Made by a program: the position numbers and the translations under genes
Source: Actinomycetes bacterium
Lineage (GTDB): Bacteria > Actinomycetota > Thermoleophilia > Gaiellales > Gaiellaceae
DNA length: 64,000 bases
Assembly (NCBI GenBank): GCA_025358355.1
Contig: JANYJX010000049.1
Span: forward strand, 36,149-100,148
Direction of reading: 5' to 3'
Shown here: one piece after another, positions 36,589 to 46,793 of the stretch
How positions within the stretch are numbered: the first letter of the stretch is position 1
How the letters are laid out: each line of letters begins with the position of its first letter
The notes under the pieces: generated by a model
What the model saw: only the letters and a program-made list of their open reading frames with translations
What the model was told of the DNA's origin: nothing
The model's database searches: none

Positions 36589-37421
36589 GCGGGCCATTCG
36601 ACCATGCCTTTCTCGACGGCGCGTGCTGCGGCAAGAGCTTCGACGTGCAGGCGCACATCGTGCACGCGGAAGATCGACGCGCCGCGATCGAACGCCGCCA
36701 CCGCCGCGCCGACCGACGCCGCATCGCTCGCCACGCGAGCCGTTGGATCGCCAAGCGCCTTGCCGATCGTGCTCTTGCGCGACAGCCCGACCAGCACCGG
36801 CCGGCCGAGCGCAACAAGCGCATCTAGCCGCCGGATCAGCGCCAGATTCTGGTCGGGCGTCTTGCCGAAGCCGATTCCCGGATCAAGGAAGATCCTGTCC
36901 TCTGGCACGCCGTGGCCAACCGCGAACGCGACCCGTTCCTCGAGAAACGCAACAACTTCCGAGACCACATCGTCGTACTGGGGCGCGACCTGCATCGTCC
37001 GCGGCTCGCCTTGCATATGCATCAGGCAGAGATATGCGCCCGTCTCGGCGACGACCTCGACCAAACCAGCGTCGGCGCGGAGCGCGGTCACATCGTTCAC
37101 GAGCATCGCGCCCAGCTCAATAGCTCGCCGTGCAACCTCGGCTTTCGTCGTGTCGATCGAGACAGGCGCGCCGCCGAGCTGCTCAAGCACAGGAACCACG
37201 CGTCGCAGCTCCTCGTCGACCGACACAGGCGCCGCGCCCGGACGAGTCGATTCGCCGCCGATGTCGACGATCGCCGCGCCCTCCGCGAGTAAACGGCGCG
37301 CTGTGGCGACGGCCGCAGCGGGATCGAGATTGACTCCGCCGTCCGAGAATGAGTCGGGCGTGACGTTCACAATTCCGAGCACGGCGGGGCGCACGAATGC
37401 GAGTTCAACCGGGCCAGGCAT
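36585..37421 (-). CDS. folP: Dihydropteroate synthase
   Basis: 278 residues. LGIVNVTPDSFSDGG and IVDIGGESTRPGAAPV are the two DHPS signatures; SIDTTKAEVARRAIELGAMLVNDVT, LMHMQGEPRTMQ, DRIFLDPGIGFGKT, VLVGLSRKSTIG and FRVHDVRLH complete the barrel. It condenses para-aminobenzoate with the pterin pyrophosphate made by FolK and is the sulfonamide target. First gene of the folP-folB-folK run, starting at ATG 37421, with the divergent csp gene 135 bp away. Confidence 0.97.
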   Translation of the reverse strand: MPGPVELAFVRPAVLGIVNVTPDSFSDGGVNLDPAAAVATARRLLAEGAAIVDIGGESTRPGAAPVSVDEELRRVVPVLEQLGGAPVSIDTTKAEVARRAIELGAMLVNDVTALRADAGLVEVVAETGAYLCLMHMQGEPRTMQVAPQYDDVVSEVVAFLEERVAFAVGHGVPEDRIFLDPGIGFGKTPDQNLALIRRLDALVALGRPVLVGLSRKSTIGKALGDPTARVASDAASVGAAVAAFDRGASIFRVHDVRLHVEALAAARAVEKGMVEWPA

Positions 37422-37556
37422 GCGTCGAGCGTACTTGCCGCGCCGAGCCGTCGCGCTCCAATCGGCTGCTACGCTGCCGCCAAGACCTAGAGCGAGTACC
37501 GGTGGTGCAGTGCGCCTCTCTACCCGTTCGTTATGTGGCGAGGGAGGTGTATTTCA

Positions 37557-37766
37557 ATGGCAACCGGAACCGTGAAGTGGTTCAACGAGACGAAGGGCTA
37601 CGGCTTCATCGCTCCCGACGAGGGATCGAAGGATCTGTTCGTCCATCACTCGGGAATCGCAGGCGATGGGTTCAAAACTCTTGCCGAGGGCGCGCGCGTA
37701 ACGTTCGAGCAGCGCCAAGGCACGAAAGGCCCCGAGGCGACTGATGTCTCGGTGATCCCCGCCTAA
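37557..37766 (+). CDS. Cold-shock domain protein
   Basis: 69 residues from ATG 37557, with GAGGGAGG upstream. [20 protein letters not shown] contains RNP1 and DLFVHHSGI contains RNP2. The single cold-shock OB fold binds single-stranded RNA and DNA and melts mRNA structure. The size equals classic CspA proteins. A leader of up to 135 bp separates it from divergent folP, and cold-shock leaders often regulate translation, but no specific element is claimed. A strong terminator hairpin follows the stop by 12 bp. Confidence 0.96.
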   Translation: MATGTVKWFNETKGYGFIAPDEGSKDLFVHHSGIAGDGFKTLAEGARVTFEQRQGTKGPEATDVSVIPA

Positions 37767-37778
37767 GGCGGCACATTT

Positions 37779-37811
37779 GGCCTCGCGCTTCCACTGCGGG
37801 AGCGCGAGGCC
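37779..37811. terminator. Bidirectional terminator between csp and ftsH
   Basis: GGCCTCGCGCT (37779-37789) and AGCGCGAGGCC (37801-37811) form a perfect 11-bp stem, extendable by CC/GG inside the loop. It lies 12 bp after the csp stop and 80 bp before the end of convergent ftsH. A modest GTTCTTCT pyrimidine stretch follows on the plus strand. It probably ends both transcripts. Confidence 0.65.
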
Positions 37812-37891
37812 GACGTTCTTCTCCAGCTAGGTATTTCTCGGTGCGTAGGCGGTAGGCGACCGCTGCGAACGGCCGCATGCGAGCGGGTGCG

Positions 37892-39844
<1,953 letters not shown>

Positions 39845-39886
39845 GCTGGTCGCAGGGTAGCAGCCACCTGCGGTTCTGACGATCCC

Positions 39887-40447
39887 TTATGTGCTGTTTG
39901 CCACAACTTCGGGCCGGAGAACGCCGATGTACGGCAGGTTCCGATAGCGCTCCGCATAGTCGAGCCCGTAGCCGATCACGAACTTGTTCGGGATGTCGAA
40001 GCCGACGTAACGAACGGGGATCTCGATCTCGCGACGCTCGGGTTTCGTCAGGAGCGCGCACACCTCGAGCGACGCGGGCTCACGCGCGGTAAGGCTGCGC
40101 ATCAGATAGGAAAGCGTGAGCCCGGAGTCGATGATGTCCTCGACGACCAGCACGTCGCGGCCGGCGATGCTCGCGTCGAGATCTTTCAGGATCCGGACGA
40201 CGCCCGAGGAATCGGTGCCGTCGCCGTAGCTCGAGATCGCCATGAAGTCGATCTCGCACGGCACAGTCAGCCGCCGCATCAGATCGGCAAGGAAGAAGAT
40301 TGCGCCCTTGAGAACGCCAACCAGCAGCAGATCGCGGCCTTCGTAGTCGGCGGAGATCTCTCGCCCGAGCTCGTCGATCCGCACCTGCAACGGCTCCTCA
40401 TCGATGAGGATCTCCGCGACATCAGCTTCGAGATCGACCATGGTCAT
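39887..40447 (-). CDS. hpt: Hypoxanthine phosphoribosyltransferase
   Basis: 186 residues from ATG 40447, overlapping the tilS stop (ATGA). LLLVGVLKGAIFFLADLMRRL, FMAISSYGDGTDSSG and the PRPP loop VLVVEDIIDSGLTLSYL identify the enzyme; VGFDIPNKFVIGYGLDYAERYRNLPYIG is the base-binding C-terminal block. It converts hypoxanthine and guanine to IMP and GMP. It lies between tilS and ftsH exactly as in Bacillus. The gap of 42 bp to ftsH suggests one transcript. Confidence 0.96.
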   Translation of the reverse strand: MTMVDLEADVAEILIDEEPLQVRIDELGREISADYEGRDLLLVGVLKGAIFFLADLMRRLTVPCEIDFMAISSYGDGTDSSGVVRILKDLDASIAGRDVLVVEDIIDSGLTLSYLMRSLTAREPASLEVCALLTKPERREIEIPVRYVGFDIPNKFVIGYGLDYAERYRNLPYIGVLRPEVVANST

Positions 40448-41421
40448 CCGTCCCGGCGTGAGCGTACAGCGCCTTCGAACCCCGGTGCGTCAGCGACCGC
40501 CGGCACGCTGACGACATCGTCGCCATGGACAACCAGCGGCCACGTGTCGCGCTCCGCGCGTGGCACTTTCGCGTCGACGAAGAGGTCTTGCACCTTCTTG
40601 CGCCTGCCTTTGAGCCTGTCGCCCGGTTGTCGCGTGCGTACCTCGAGGCCGTCGAGGTCGGACTCGAGCGTCCACGGGCCCCACTGCACCGCACCTTCAA
40701 GACGGATCGTATGGTACTCGCGAACGGCTTGGATGCTGGCGCCGAGGTCGGCCGTCTTCGTCCCGTCGCGCGAGGCGAGCAGCTCGACGAGGCTCGCTTC
40801 GAGCGCGCGCGGCAGGCGGTCGCGCTCGCCGGCGAGCGCCAGCAGGTTCGCGTCGACTCCTTTGTGCACGCGGCGCAGGAGCGGCAGGATCTCGTCGCGA
40901 ATCAGGCCACGGGTCGTGCTCGGATTCGACGAATCGCGACGGAACGCGAGGTCGTGCTCGACGCAATACGCCTCGGTCTCCTCGCGCCACAGAGCGAGCA
41001 GCGGGCGAACGATGCCGTCCTCTCGCCGGGCTTTGATCCCCTTCGTGTTGCCGCTCGAGACGAGGCGGTAGAGGACAGTCTCGACCTGGTCGGACGCGGT
41101 GTGCCCGGTCGCGCGCAGGCCGTGTCCTTCGGTGAGTTGGTAACGGAGATCGCGCCACTCGGCCTCCGTGGTGGCCGGCGGCGCGTCGATGATCTCGGCG
41201 CCGAGAACGTCGCGGCAGTGGCCTGCGTCTTCGTCGGATTCTGTGCCGCGTAGGTGGTGGTTGACGTGCACCGCGCGGACGTCGTAGCCGAGCGCGTCGA
41301 GCGCGGCCCAGAGGCAGGTCGAGTCGGCGCCGCCGGAAACGAGGCACGTCACGGCGCCGTCCGACGCGATCAGATCGTGGGTGCGGATCTGGGCTTCGAC
41401 ACGCGCGAGCAGGTCGTCCAC
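40444..41421 (-). CDS. tilS: tRNA(Ile)-lysidine synthase
   Basis: 325 residues from GTG 41421. The PP-loop SGGADS is at 29-34; AVHVNHHLRGTESDEDAGHC, ATGHTASDQVETVLYRL, RPLLALWREETEAYC and RRDSSNPSTTRGLIRDEILP are standard TilS blocks. A C-terminal domain (VRTRQPGDRLKGRRKKVQDLFVDAKVPRAERDTWPLV) assists tRNA binding. It modifies C34 of tRNA-Ile(CAU) to lysidine, required to read AUA. First gene of tilS-hpt-ftsH. Confidence 0.96.
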   Translation of the reverse strand: MDDLLARVEAQIRTHDLIASDGAVTCLVSGGADSTCLWAALDALGYDVRAVHVNHHLRGTESDEDAGHCRDVLGAEIIDAPPATTEAEWRDLRYQLTEGHGLRATGHTASDQVETVLYRLVSSGNTKGIKARREDGIVRPLLALWREETEAYCVEHDLAFRRDSSNPSTTRGLIRDEILPLLRRVHKGVDANLLALAGERDRLPRALEASLVELLASRDGTKTADLGASIQAVREYHTIRLEGAVQWGPWTLESDLDGLEVRTRQPGDRLKGRRKKVQDLFVDAKVPRAERDTWPLVVHGDDVVSVPAVADAPGFEGAVRSRRDG

Positions 41422-41433
41422 GCGCCCAGTGTC

Positions 41434-42042
41434 TCAGATGGGCGCGTCGCGGAACTGCGGCGCTTCAGCCCACACGCGCAGCGTCTCGGCCGCGGTGTCG
41501 GCCTGGTCACGCGTCAGCGGATACGGCGTCGCGTGGGCGAGGTGCTCGACCTTCGCGGCGGGGAAACCACCGTCGGCGGCATCGATCGCATAACGCAATG
41601 GCAACGCGTGACCGACGACGAGGATCGTCTCCTCGGGCCGCCCGAGCAGCAGTTCGAGCGCCGTCGCAATGCGCAACGCGACATCGGATCGGCTCTCGCC
41701 GCCGCCCGGGCACGGCTCGTCAGGCTCGTTCGTCCAGGCCCAGGCGCGGTAGACGGCTAGCGAGCCGCCTTCGAAGGAGCCGAAGCCGATCTCGTCCAGC
41801 TCAGCGAGCGCGATCCTCGGCACGTCCGGCCGCTCGGCGAGCGCGAACTGCAGCGTCTCACGGGTCCGCGCGAAGCGGCTCGAGACGCCGAGCTCAATCC
41901 GCTCCGTGGCCAGCAGCCGGCCGAGGTCGCCAGCTTCGCGACGGCCCGCCGCACTGAGCCGCGCTCCCGGCACGACACCACTGACGATCCCCTCGACATT
42001 CGAGGCGGCTTCGGCGTGTCGCGCGACGATCAGGCGCTTCAC
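41434..42042 (-). CDS. Histidine phosphatase (phosphoglycerate mutase-like) family protein
   Basis: 202 residues from GTG 42042, which overlaps the GNAT stop (GTGA). VARHAEAASN carries the catalytic RH motif (usually RHG), LSAAGRREAGDLG follows, SSRFARTRETLQF gives the second Arg, ELDEIGFGSFEG the acid, and ILVVGHALPLRYAID the second His. Members dephosphorylate sugar phosphates, nucleotides or phosphoproteins. The substrate is not predictable. tilS lies 12 bp downstream on the same strand, so it may head the tilS transcript. Confidence 0.88.
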   Translation of the reverse strand: MKRLIVARHAEAASNVEGIVSGVVPGARLSAAGRREAGDLGRLLATERIELGVSSRFARTRETLQFALAERPDVPRIALAELDEIGFGSFEGGSLAVYRAWAWTNEPDEPCPGGGESRSDVALRIATALELLLGRPEETILVVGHALPLRYAIDAADGGFPAAKVEHLAHATPYPLTRDQADTAAETLRVWAEAPQFRDAPI

Positions 42043-42821
42043 AGGAGGATGCTCCGGTACGTCAGGACGCGATCCATGCCGACCGCGTCGTACAGCGCAA
42101 TCGCCGGGAAGTTCTCGGTGCGAACGAACAGTGTCACGACCGGAGTGCGCTGGAGTAGCAGACGAATGAGGTCGCGCAGCGCGCGTGTCGCGTAGCCCTC
42201 GCGCCGCGCGGGCGGGTCGGCCCAAACCTGCTGGAGCTGCACGGCGGACGGTGTCCATGCCGACGCCTCGGCTTTGAAGCGGATCACGCCATCCTCGACC
42301 CACAGCCACGATCGGCCTTCCTCGATCTGGACACGCGTCCGCCAACGGAAGCCCTCGGGATCGCGCCGCAGCGGATCGACGCCGAGCTCCTCGTGATGCG
42401 AGGCAGCGCACGCGGGCACGAGCAGCGGCAGATCGTCGAGCGTCGCAGCGCGCAGCCCGGTCTCCCCGGCCGGCGGCGGCTCCGACATCGCGTACACAGG
42501 CTGACCAGGGCGATCCTCGCGCGCACGTGGCAGCCGTCGTCCGGCCGCTTCCCAGAGCTCGGTCACGGCGCGCTCTTCGCCGATCAGCATCCGCGCACCG
42601 GCCTGTGCCGCCGCGGCGGCGAAGATCGCGCAGCCCTGGCCAGACGGGACGACGTTCGTCCCGACGTGGCAGAGGCCACGGACAGTCGCGACATCGTCGA
42701 GGAGAGCGAGGAACCGGCCTTGGCCGCGGCGCGCGACATCCTCGAGGAAGACGCGCTCGACGGGGTCGACGGCGCAGAAGTCGAGGATCTGGTTGCGGGT
42801 CGGCTCGATGACGTGTGCCAC
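42039..42821 (-). CDS. GNAT-family acetyltransferase with N-terminal DUF4081-like domain
   Basis: 260 residues from GTG 42821. The N-terminal half (residues 1-115: FCAVDPVERVFLEDVARRGQ, GLCHVGTNVVPSG, RMLIGEERAVTELWEA) resembles DUF4081, found in actinobacterial GNAT proteins. The C-terminal half is GNAT: LRAATLDDLPLLVPA, QLQQVWADPPARREGYATRALRDLIRLLL with the acetyl-CoA loop, and FPAIALYDAVGMDRV. Substrate unknown. It is coupled to the phosphatase gene downstream, and the start is 31 bp from divergent deoD. Confidence 0.82.
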   Translation of the reverse strand: MAHVIEPTRNQILDFCAVDPVERVFLEDVARRGQGRFLALLDDVATVRGLCHVGTNVVPSGQGCAIFAAAAAQAGARMLIGEERAVTELWEAAGRRLPRAREDRPGQPVYAMSEPPPAGETGLRAATLDDLPLLVPACAASHHEELGVDPLRRDPEGFRWRTRVQIEEGRSWLWVEDGVIRFKAEASAWTPSAVQLQQVWADPPARREGYATRALRDLIRLLLQRTPVVTLFVRTENFPAIALYDAVGMDRVLTYRSILL

Positions 42822-42852
42822 GGTTGTGATCCTGACGTATAGGGTTGCCGCC

Positions 42853-43566
42853 GTGCCAATCCACCTCAGAGCGAACCCCGGCGACTACGCGGACGCGTGC
42901 CTCCTGCCGGGCGATCCGCTGCGTGCGAAGTACATCGCCGAGACGTACCTCGACGACATCGTGCTGTGCAACGAAGAGCGCGGGCTGCTCGGCTACACGG
43001 GAACCTACGAGGGCAAGCGCGTCTCCGTACAAGGGACGGGAATGGGCTGCCCGGGTGCGACAATTGTCTTCGAGGAGCTCGTCCAGCTTGGCGTCAAGAA
43101 GCTGCTCCGTGTCGGCACCTGCGGCGGGTTGCAACCCCACCACGCGCTTGGCGACACGATCATCGCGATCTCGGCGGTGCCGGCCGACTCAACCGCGATG
43201 CACCTCGTCGCGAACGAGCCGCACTGCCCGACCGCGAGCTGGGAGCTGATTCACGGCGCGGTGCATGTCGCGAAGGAAGTCGGCCTACCCGTGCACGTTG
43301 GCCCCGTGGTGTCGAGCGACCTCTTCTATAACCCGGACGAGGGCCAGTACGAGCGCTGGTCGAAGCGTGGCGTGCTCGCCGTCGAGATGGAAGCGGCGGC
43401 GCTGTTCACCGTTGGCGCGATCCGCGGCGTCCAGTCCGGCTGCCTGCTCACCGTGAGCGACATCGTCGTCAAGGGTGAGTTCACGCGGATCTCCGACGAC
43501 GACCTGCGTGCTGCGGTCGACCGGATGACGCGCGTCGCGCTGGCGACCGCTACCGCCGGCCATTAG
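42853..43566 (+). CDS. deoD: Purine-nucleoside phosphorylase, DeoD type
   Basis: 237 residues from GTG 42853. IHLRANPGDYADACLLPGDPLRAKYIAE is the phosphate-binding start, QGTGMGCPGATIVFEELVQLGVKKLLRVGTCGGL the family signature, GVLAVEMEAAALFTVG binds ribose and SDIVV carries the catalytic Asp. It phosphorolyses purine nucleosides to base and (deoxy)ribose-1-phosphate, in line with the two phosphoribosyltransferases in the window. It is followed immediately by a lipid kinase gene whose start overlaps its stop. Confidence 0.95.
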   Translation: MPIHLRANPGDYADACLLPGDPLRAKYIAETYLDDIVLCNEERGLLGYTGTYEGKRVSVQGTGMGCPGATIVFEELVQLGVKKLLRVGTCGGLQPHHALGDTIIAISAVPADSTAMHLVANEPHCPTASWELIHGAVHVAKEVGLPVHVGPVVSSDLFYNPDEGQYERWSKRGVLAVEMEAAALFTVGAIRGVQSGCLLTVSDIVVKGEFTRISDDDLRAAVDRMTRVALATATAGH

Positions 43567-44479
43567 CGGCACGGTCTTTCTCGTCAATCCGGCGTCGGCA
43601 GCGGGGTCGACGGGAAAGCGCTGGCCCGAAATCGCGCACCGCGCCGCGGCTGCCGGGCTCACGGGCGACACGTTCCTGAGCGAGCGGCCAGGCCAGCTCG
43701 GCGATCTTGCCCGGCAGGCGGTGGGCGACGGCGCAACGCTGCTCGTGGTCGTCGGCGGCGACGGGACCGTGAATGAGGTCGTGAACGGGATCGCTGACCT
43801 CGAGAATCAGCCCGAGGTGGCGATTCTCTCGCGCGGCACCGGCTGGGACTTCATCCGGACGTTCGGCATCCCCCGCAAGGTCGAGGACGCGGTCGAGGTG
43901 GCGCTGCGCGGCGAGACGCGCCTCGTCGATCTCGGGCGGGTGAGTTACCGCGCGTGGGACGGCACCGATGCTCAGGCCGTGTTCGCAAATGTCGCGAGCG
44001 CCGGCATGAGCGGCGCCGCAGCGCAGCGCGCGAACGCGACGACGAAGACGTTCGGCGGGAAGGCGGCGTACCTGTGGGCGGCGCTGGCCGTTCTCGCACA
44101 CTGGTCGCCGGGCGAACTACGCGTCACGGTCGACGGCGAGAGCCGCTCCGGCCGGATGTACGACGTGATCGTCGCGAACGGCCGCTACTTCGGCGGCGGG
44201 ATGGAGATCTGCCCGGACGCCAGCTCAGACGACGGCATGTTCGACGTGCTCACGATCGGCGATCTGACAAAGCGGGATCTGATGCTGACGATGCCGAAGG
44301 CGTATCGCGGCGCGCATCTGCCGCACGCGAAAGCCGAGGTCTTGCGGGGTAGCGTCGTCACGATCGAGTCTGACGAGCCGGTGCCGGTAGAACTCGACGG
44401 CGAGCAGCCCGGCACGACGCCGGTTCGGTTCGAGGTGCTGCCGGGCCGCTTGAAGCTGCGCGTGCCGGCTTCGAGCTAA
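43562..44479 (+). CDS. Diacylglycerol kinase-like lipid kinase (DagK/YegS family), probable ATT start
   Basis: 305 residues if begun at ATT 43562, which overlaps the deoD stop (ATTAG). The N-terminal strand TVFLVNPASAAGSTGKRWPEI is family-typical, yet between the last in-frame stop (about 43524) and it there is no ATG, GTG or TTG. The first ATG, at 43721, would delete this strand. VVGGDGTVNEVVNGI is the nucleotide-binding loop, GTGWDF follows, and the C-terminal sandwich has NGRYFGGGMEICPDASSDDGMFDV. It should phosphorylate diacylglycerol or a related lipid. The stop interlocks with the convergent gene. Confidence 0.8.
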   Translation: MSGTVFLVNPASAAGSTGKRWPEIAHRAAAAGLTGDTFLSERPGQLGDLARQAVGDGATLLVVVGGDGTVNEVVNGIADLENQPEVAILSRGTGWDFIRTFGIPRKVEDAVEVALRGETRLVDLGRVSYRAWDGTDAQAVFANVASAGMSGAAAQRANATTKTFGGKAAYLWAALAVLAHWSPGELRVTVDGESRSGRMYDVIVANGRYFGGGMEICPDASSDDGMFDVLTIGDLTKRDLMLTMPKAYRGAHLPHAKAEVLRGSVVTIESDEPVPVELDGEQPGTTPVRFEVLPGRLKLRVPASS

Positions 44480-44760
44480 GACGACTCTGCCGGCGACTTC
44501 GGCTTCGTGCGAGGTGCACGCTCAGCCGGCTTCAACGTCTGCGCCGCGACCTGCTTCTCGAGCTGGGCGACCCGCTCCTCGAGCGCTTCGATCCCGCGGA
44601 CTTTCTTGCCGAGCTCGTCAACGCGTTCGCGGAGCTCGTTGAACGCCTTCAGCGCCTTCGCGCCGCCGGGCAGCTCGGCGAGCTTGCTGAGGACGTCCTC
44701 GCCGCGGGTCGCGAGCCGCGCCAGCACGTCCTTTTCTTTCTTCGGCTTGGCCATCGTCAC
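44476..44760 (-). CDS. Small charged coiled-coil protein
   Basis: 94 residues from GTG 44760, overlapping the L,D-transpeptidase stop (GTGA); ATG 44754 is an alternative. Lys/Glu-rich N-terminus, then heptad-like ALKAFNELRERVDELGKKV and IEALEERVAQLEKQVAAQ, and a basic, proline-containing tail. No catalytic motif, membrane span or signal. No family recognised. Translational coupling to a peptidoglycan cross-linking enzyme suggests but does not prove a cell-envelope link. Confidence 0.65.
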   Translation of the reverse strand: MTMAKPKKEKDVLARLATRGEDVLSKLAELPGGAKALKAFNELRERVDELGKKVRGIEALEERVAQLEKQVAAQTLKPAERAPRTKPKSPAESS

Positions 44761-45587
44761 ATCCTAATGAGCACGGGTGTGCCCGTCGGCGCGAGCTTGA
44801 ACAGGCGGAGAACATCGTCGTTGCGGACGCGGATGCAACCGTGCGAAACGGCGCTACCGAGGAGTGTCGCCTCGTTCGTGCCGTGGATCGCGATCGGGCC
44901 GCCTTGCGCCCAACTCTTCAGCACCGGCGAGAACGCTGAGATCCCAATCGCGGCCGGGCCGAATGCACCCCAAGGGTCGGACGGGATGAGCTTCTGATTG
45001 ACGTAGTAGCGGCCCGTCGGCGTTGGGGTCGCGGCAGAGCCGATCGCGGCAGACACGACGAAAATCGGGTTCCCGGCGCGGAGCAGCGTCACGCGTCGCT
45101 CGGACAGGTCGATGACGATGCGCATCGCGACCGCGCGCTCCGAAACGACGGACGCGCGCACCCAGCCGGTGATCCCGTTCGGGCGCAGCGGTAGCTGGAC
45201 GTGGTACCACGCGGCCTGGCACGAAGCATCGACGCGCGCGCCGAGAACGCCGAAAACCGTCGGCACATCGTTGAGATTGAGGCGTCCGAACGCGGCGATC
45301 CGCCCGCGACCCGGGTGTCGATACGCCACGGCCCGGTTCATTACGGTGACCGCGTAGGCGAGCCGTCCCGACGCGAGGCTGACCGCGCTACCGGGAGTGC
45401 AGACTGGGCCACGGGCGACGCGCGCCTTTGCTGGTTGGGCTGCGGGAGGCGGAGAAGTCGGCGCGGCCTCGACCGGAGTCGCGCTCGCCGCCGACGCACC
45501 ATGCCTGAGCTGTGTCAGGCCGAGCGTAAGGGCTACCGTCACCACACCGGCGACGACTAGCACCGGGATTACTCTCCTCGACCCCAC
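44757..45587 (-). CDS. L,D-transpeptidase (YkuD domain) with N-terminal membrane anchor
   Basis: 276 residues from GTG 45587. The hydrophobic segment VIPVLVVAGVVTVALTLGL (about 6-24) is a signal anchor. A Pro/Ala linker and a region with GITGWVRASV (SH3-like) come next. The YkuD domain begins RIVIDLSERRVTLLRAG and ends GPIAIHGTNEATLLGSAVSHGCIRVRNDDVLRLF, with the catalytic Cys in SHGCIR. It forms 3-3 cross-links in peptidoglycan or attaches proteins to it, outside the membrane. A remnant of a related gene lies at 27933-28190. Confidence 0.92.
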   Translation of the reverse strand: MGSRRVIPVLVVAGVVTVALTLGLTQLRHGASAASATPVEAAPTSPPPAAQPAKARVARGPVCTPGSAVSLASGRLAYAVTVMNRAVAYRHPGRGRIAAFGRLNLNDVPTVFGVLGARVDASCQAAWYHVQLPLRPNGITGWVRASVVSERAVAMRIVIDLSERRVTLLRAGNPIFVVSAAIGSAATPTPTGRYYVNQKLIPSDPWGAFGPAAIGISAFSPVLKSWAQGGPIAIHGTNEATLLGSAVSHGCIRVRNDDVLRLFKLAPTGTPVLIRM

Positions 45588-45636
45588 GCGTCCGTTGTAC
45601 CTCGTTCGCGCGCCAATGACAAACCGTACGGCTCGA

Positions 45637-46362
45637 CTAACCGAGCGCGGCCACGACAGCAGCCAGCGTCTCGCCCGCGCCAGCCTCAATCTTGAGCAGC
45701 GCTTGGTCGTCGAGCGTCGTCGGGCCGAGATTGACGATCGCGAACGTGCCGGCTTCGAGCGGGAGACCCGCGACCGGCCACACCTCGAGCGACGAGCCGA
45801 CGACGAGCACAAGCCCGGCGCTGCGCGCAAGCGAAAGCGCGCGATCGATCGCTGCGACCGGCAGCAGCTCGCCGAACATCACGACTCCCGGTTTCAGCGA
45901 CGCATCACACGCGGCGCAGAGCGGAACCGGCGAGACGGCGAGCAGCTCGCGCACCTCGGCAATCGGAACCCGAGCGTCACACGCTGGACACACCGCCGTC
46001 GCGAGCGAGCCGTGCACTTCGACGACCTCGCGGCTGCCTGCTTGCTGATGCAACCCGTCGACGTTCTGCGTGACGACGGCTTCGACGAGACCACGGCGCT
46101 GGAGCTCGGCGATCGCGTGGTGGCCGGCGTTCGGCCTGATATCGCCGAGCATGCCGAGCCGGCGCCCGTAGAACTCCCAGACTCGTGCGGGATCGCGTCG
46201 GAACGCGTCGATCGACGCGACCTCCACCGGGTCAATGTCGGCCCAGATCCCGGTTTGCGAGCGGAAGTCGGGGATGCCACTCTCGGTCGAGACACCTGCG
46301 CCCGTGAGTACGACGCACGGCTGCCGCTCGCGGATCAGCGTGGCAAGGCGGCTAACCGACAC
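45637..46362 (-). CDS. cobB: Sir2-family NAD-dependent protein deacylase
   Basis: 241 residues from GTG 46362. VVLTGAGVSTESGIPDFRS (residues 18-35) binds NAD, TQNVDGLHQQAG is the next NAD block, catalytic His117 lies in VHGSL, and zinc ligands are Cys125, Cys128, Cys149 and Cys152. FGELLP and VVGSSLEVWP complete the Rossmann part. It deacetylates lysines, classically of acyl-CoA synthetases, and fits the acyl-CoA metabolism genes nearby. Sub-class (deacetylase or desuccinylase) is not decided. Confidence 0.94.
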   Translation of the reverse strand: MSVSRLATLIRERQPCVVLTGAGVSTESGIPDFRSQTGIWADIDPVEVASIDAFRRDPARVWEFYGRRLGMLGDIRPNAGHHAIAELQRRGLVEAVVTQNVDGLHQQAGSREVVEVHGSLATAVCPACDARVPIAEVRELLAVSPVPLCAACDASLKPGVVMFGELLPVAAIDRALSLARSAGLVLVVGSSLEVWPVAGLPLEAGTFAIVNLGPTTLDDQALLKIEAGAGETLAAVVAALG

Positions 46363-46385
46363 GCGCGCATCGTAGGCTTGCAGAT

Positions 46386-46793
46386 GTGGACGACTTCAAC
46401 TTCTCGACCGACGTGCAGGTGCGGTTCGCCGAGACCGACGCGCAAGGCATCGCGCACCACGCGGCGTTTGTCGTCTTCCTCGAGGTCGCGCGCGTGGCGT
46501 GGCTCGACGAGTACGCAGGCGGCTACCAGTCGATTCGCGACCGCGGGATCGAGGCGCTGACGACCGAGGTGAGCCTGCGGTACCACCGCGCGGCCCGCTT
46601 CCACGACCGGCTGACGGTGTGGGTTCGCTGCGCCGAGATCCGGGGCGCGCGCTTCCGCTACGAGTACCGCATCGAACGTGCCGGCGAGCTGATCGCCGAC
46701 GGCCACACCGGCCATGCGACGGTCGATGCCGCAACCAGGCGGCCGATTCGCGTGCCGGACTGGTTCGCGGCGGCGCTGGCTACGAGCGTCTAA
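46386..46793 (+). CDS. Hot-dog fold acyl-CoA thioesterase (YbgC/4-hydroxybenzoyl-CoA thioesterase family)
   Basis: 135 residues from GTG 46386. VRFAETDAQGIAHHAAFVVFLEVARVAWLDEY contains the catalytic Asp of the family's D-x-x-G-x-x-H pattern, and FRYEYRIERAGELIADGHTGHATVD is the C-terminal sheet. It hydrolyses acyl-CoA thioesters in the cytosol. The start is 23 bp from the divergent sirtuin gene, and the TAA stop interlocks with that of the VanW gene. Substrate chain type unknown. Confidence 0.9.
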   Translation: MDDFNFSTDVQVRFAETDAQGIAHHAAFVVFLEVARVAWLDEYAGGYQSIRDRGIEALTTEVSLRYHRAARFHDRLTVWVRCAEIRGARFRYEYRIERAGELIADGHTGHATVDAATRRPIRVPDWFAAALATSV

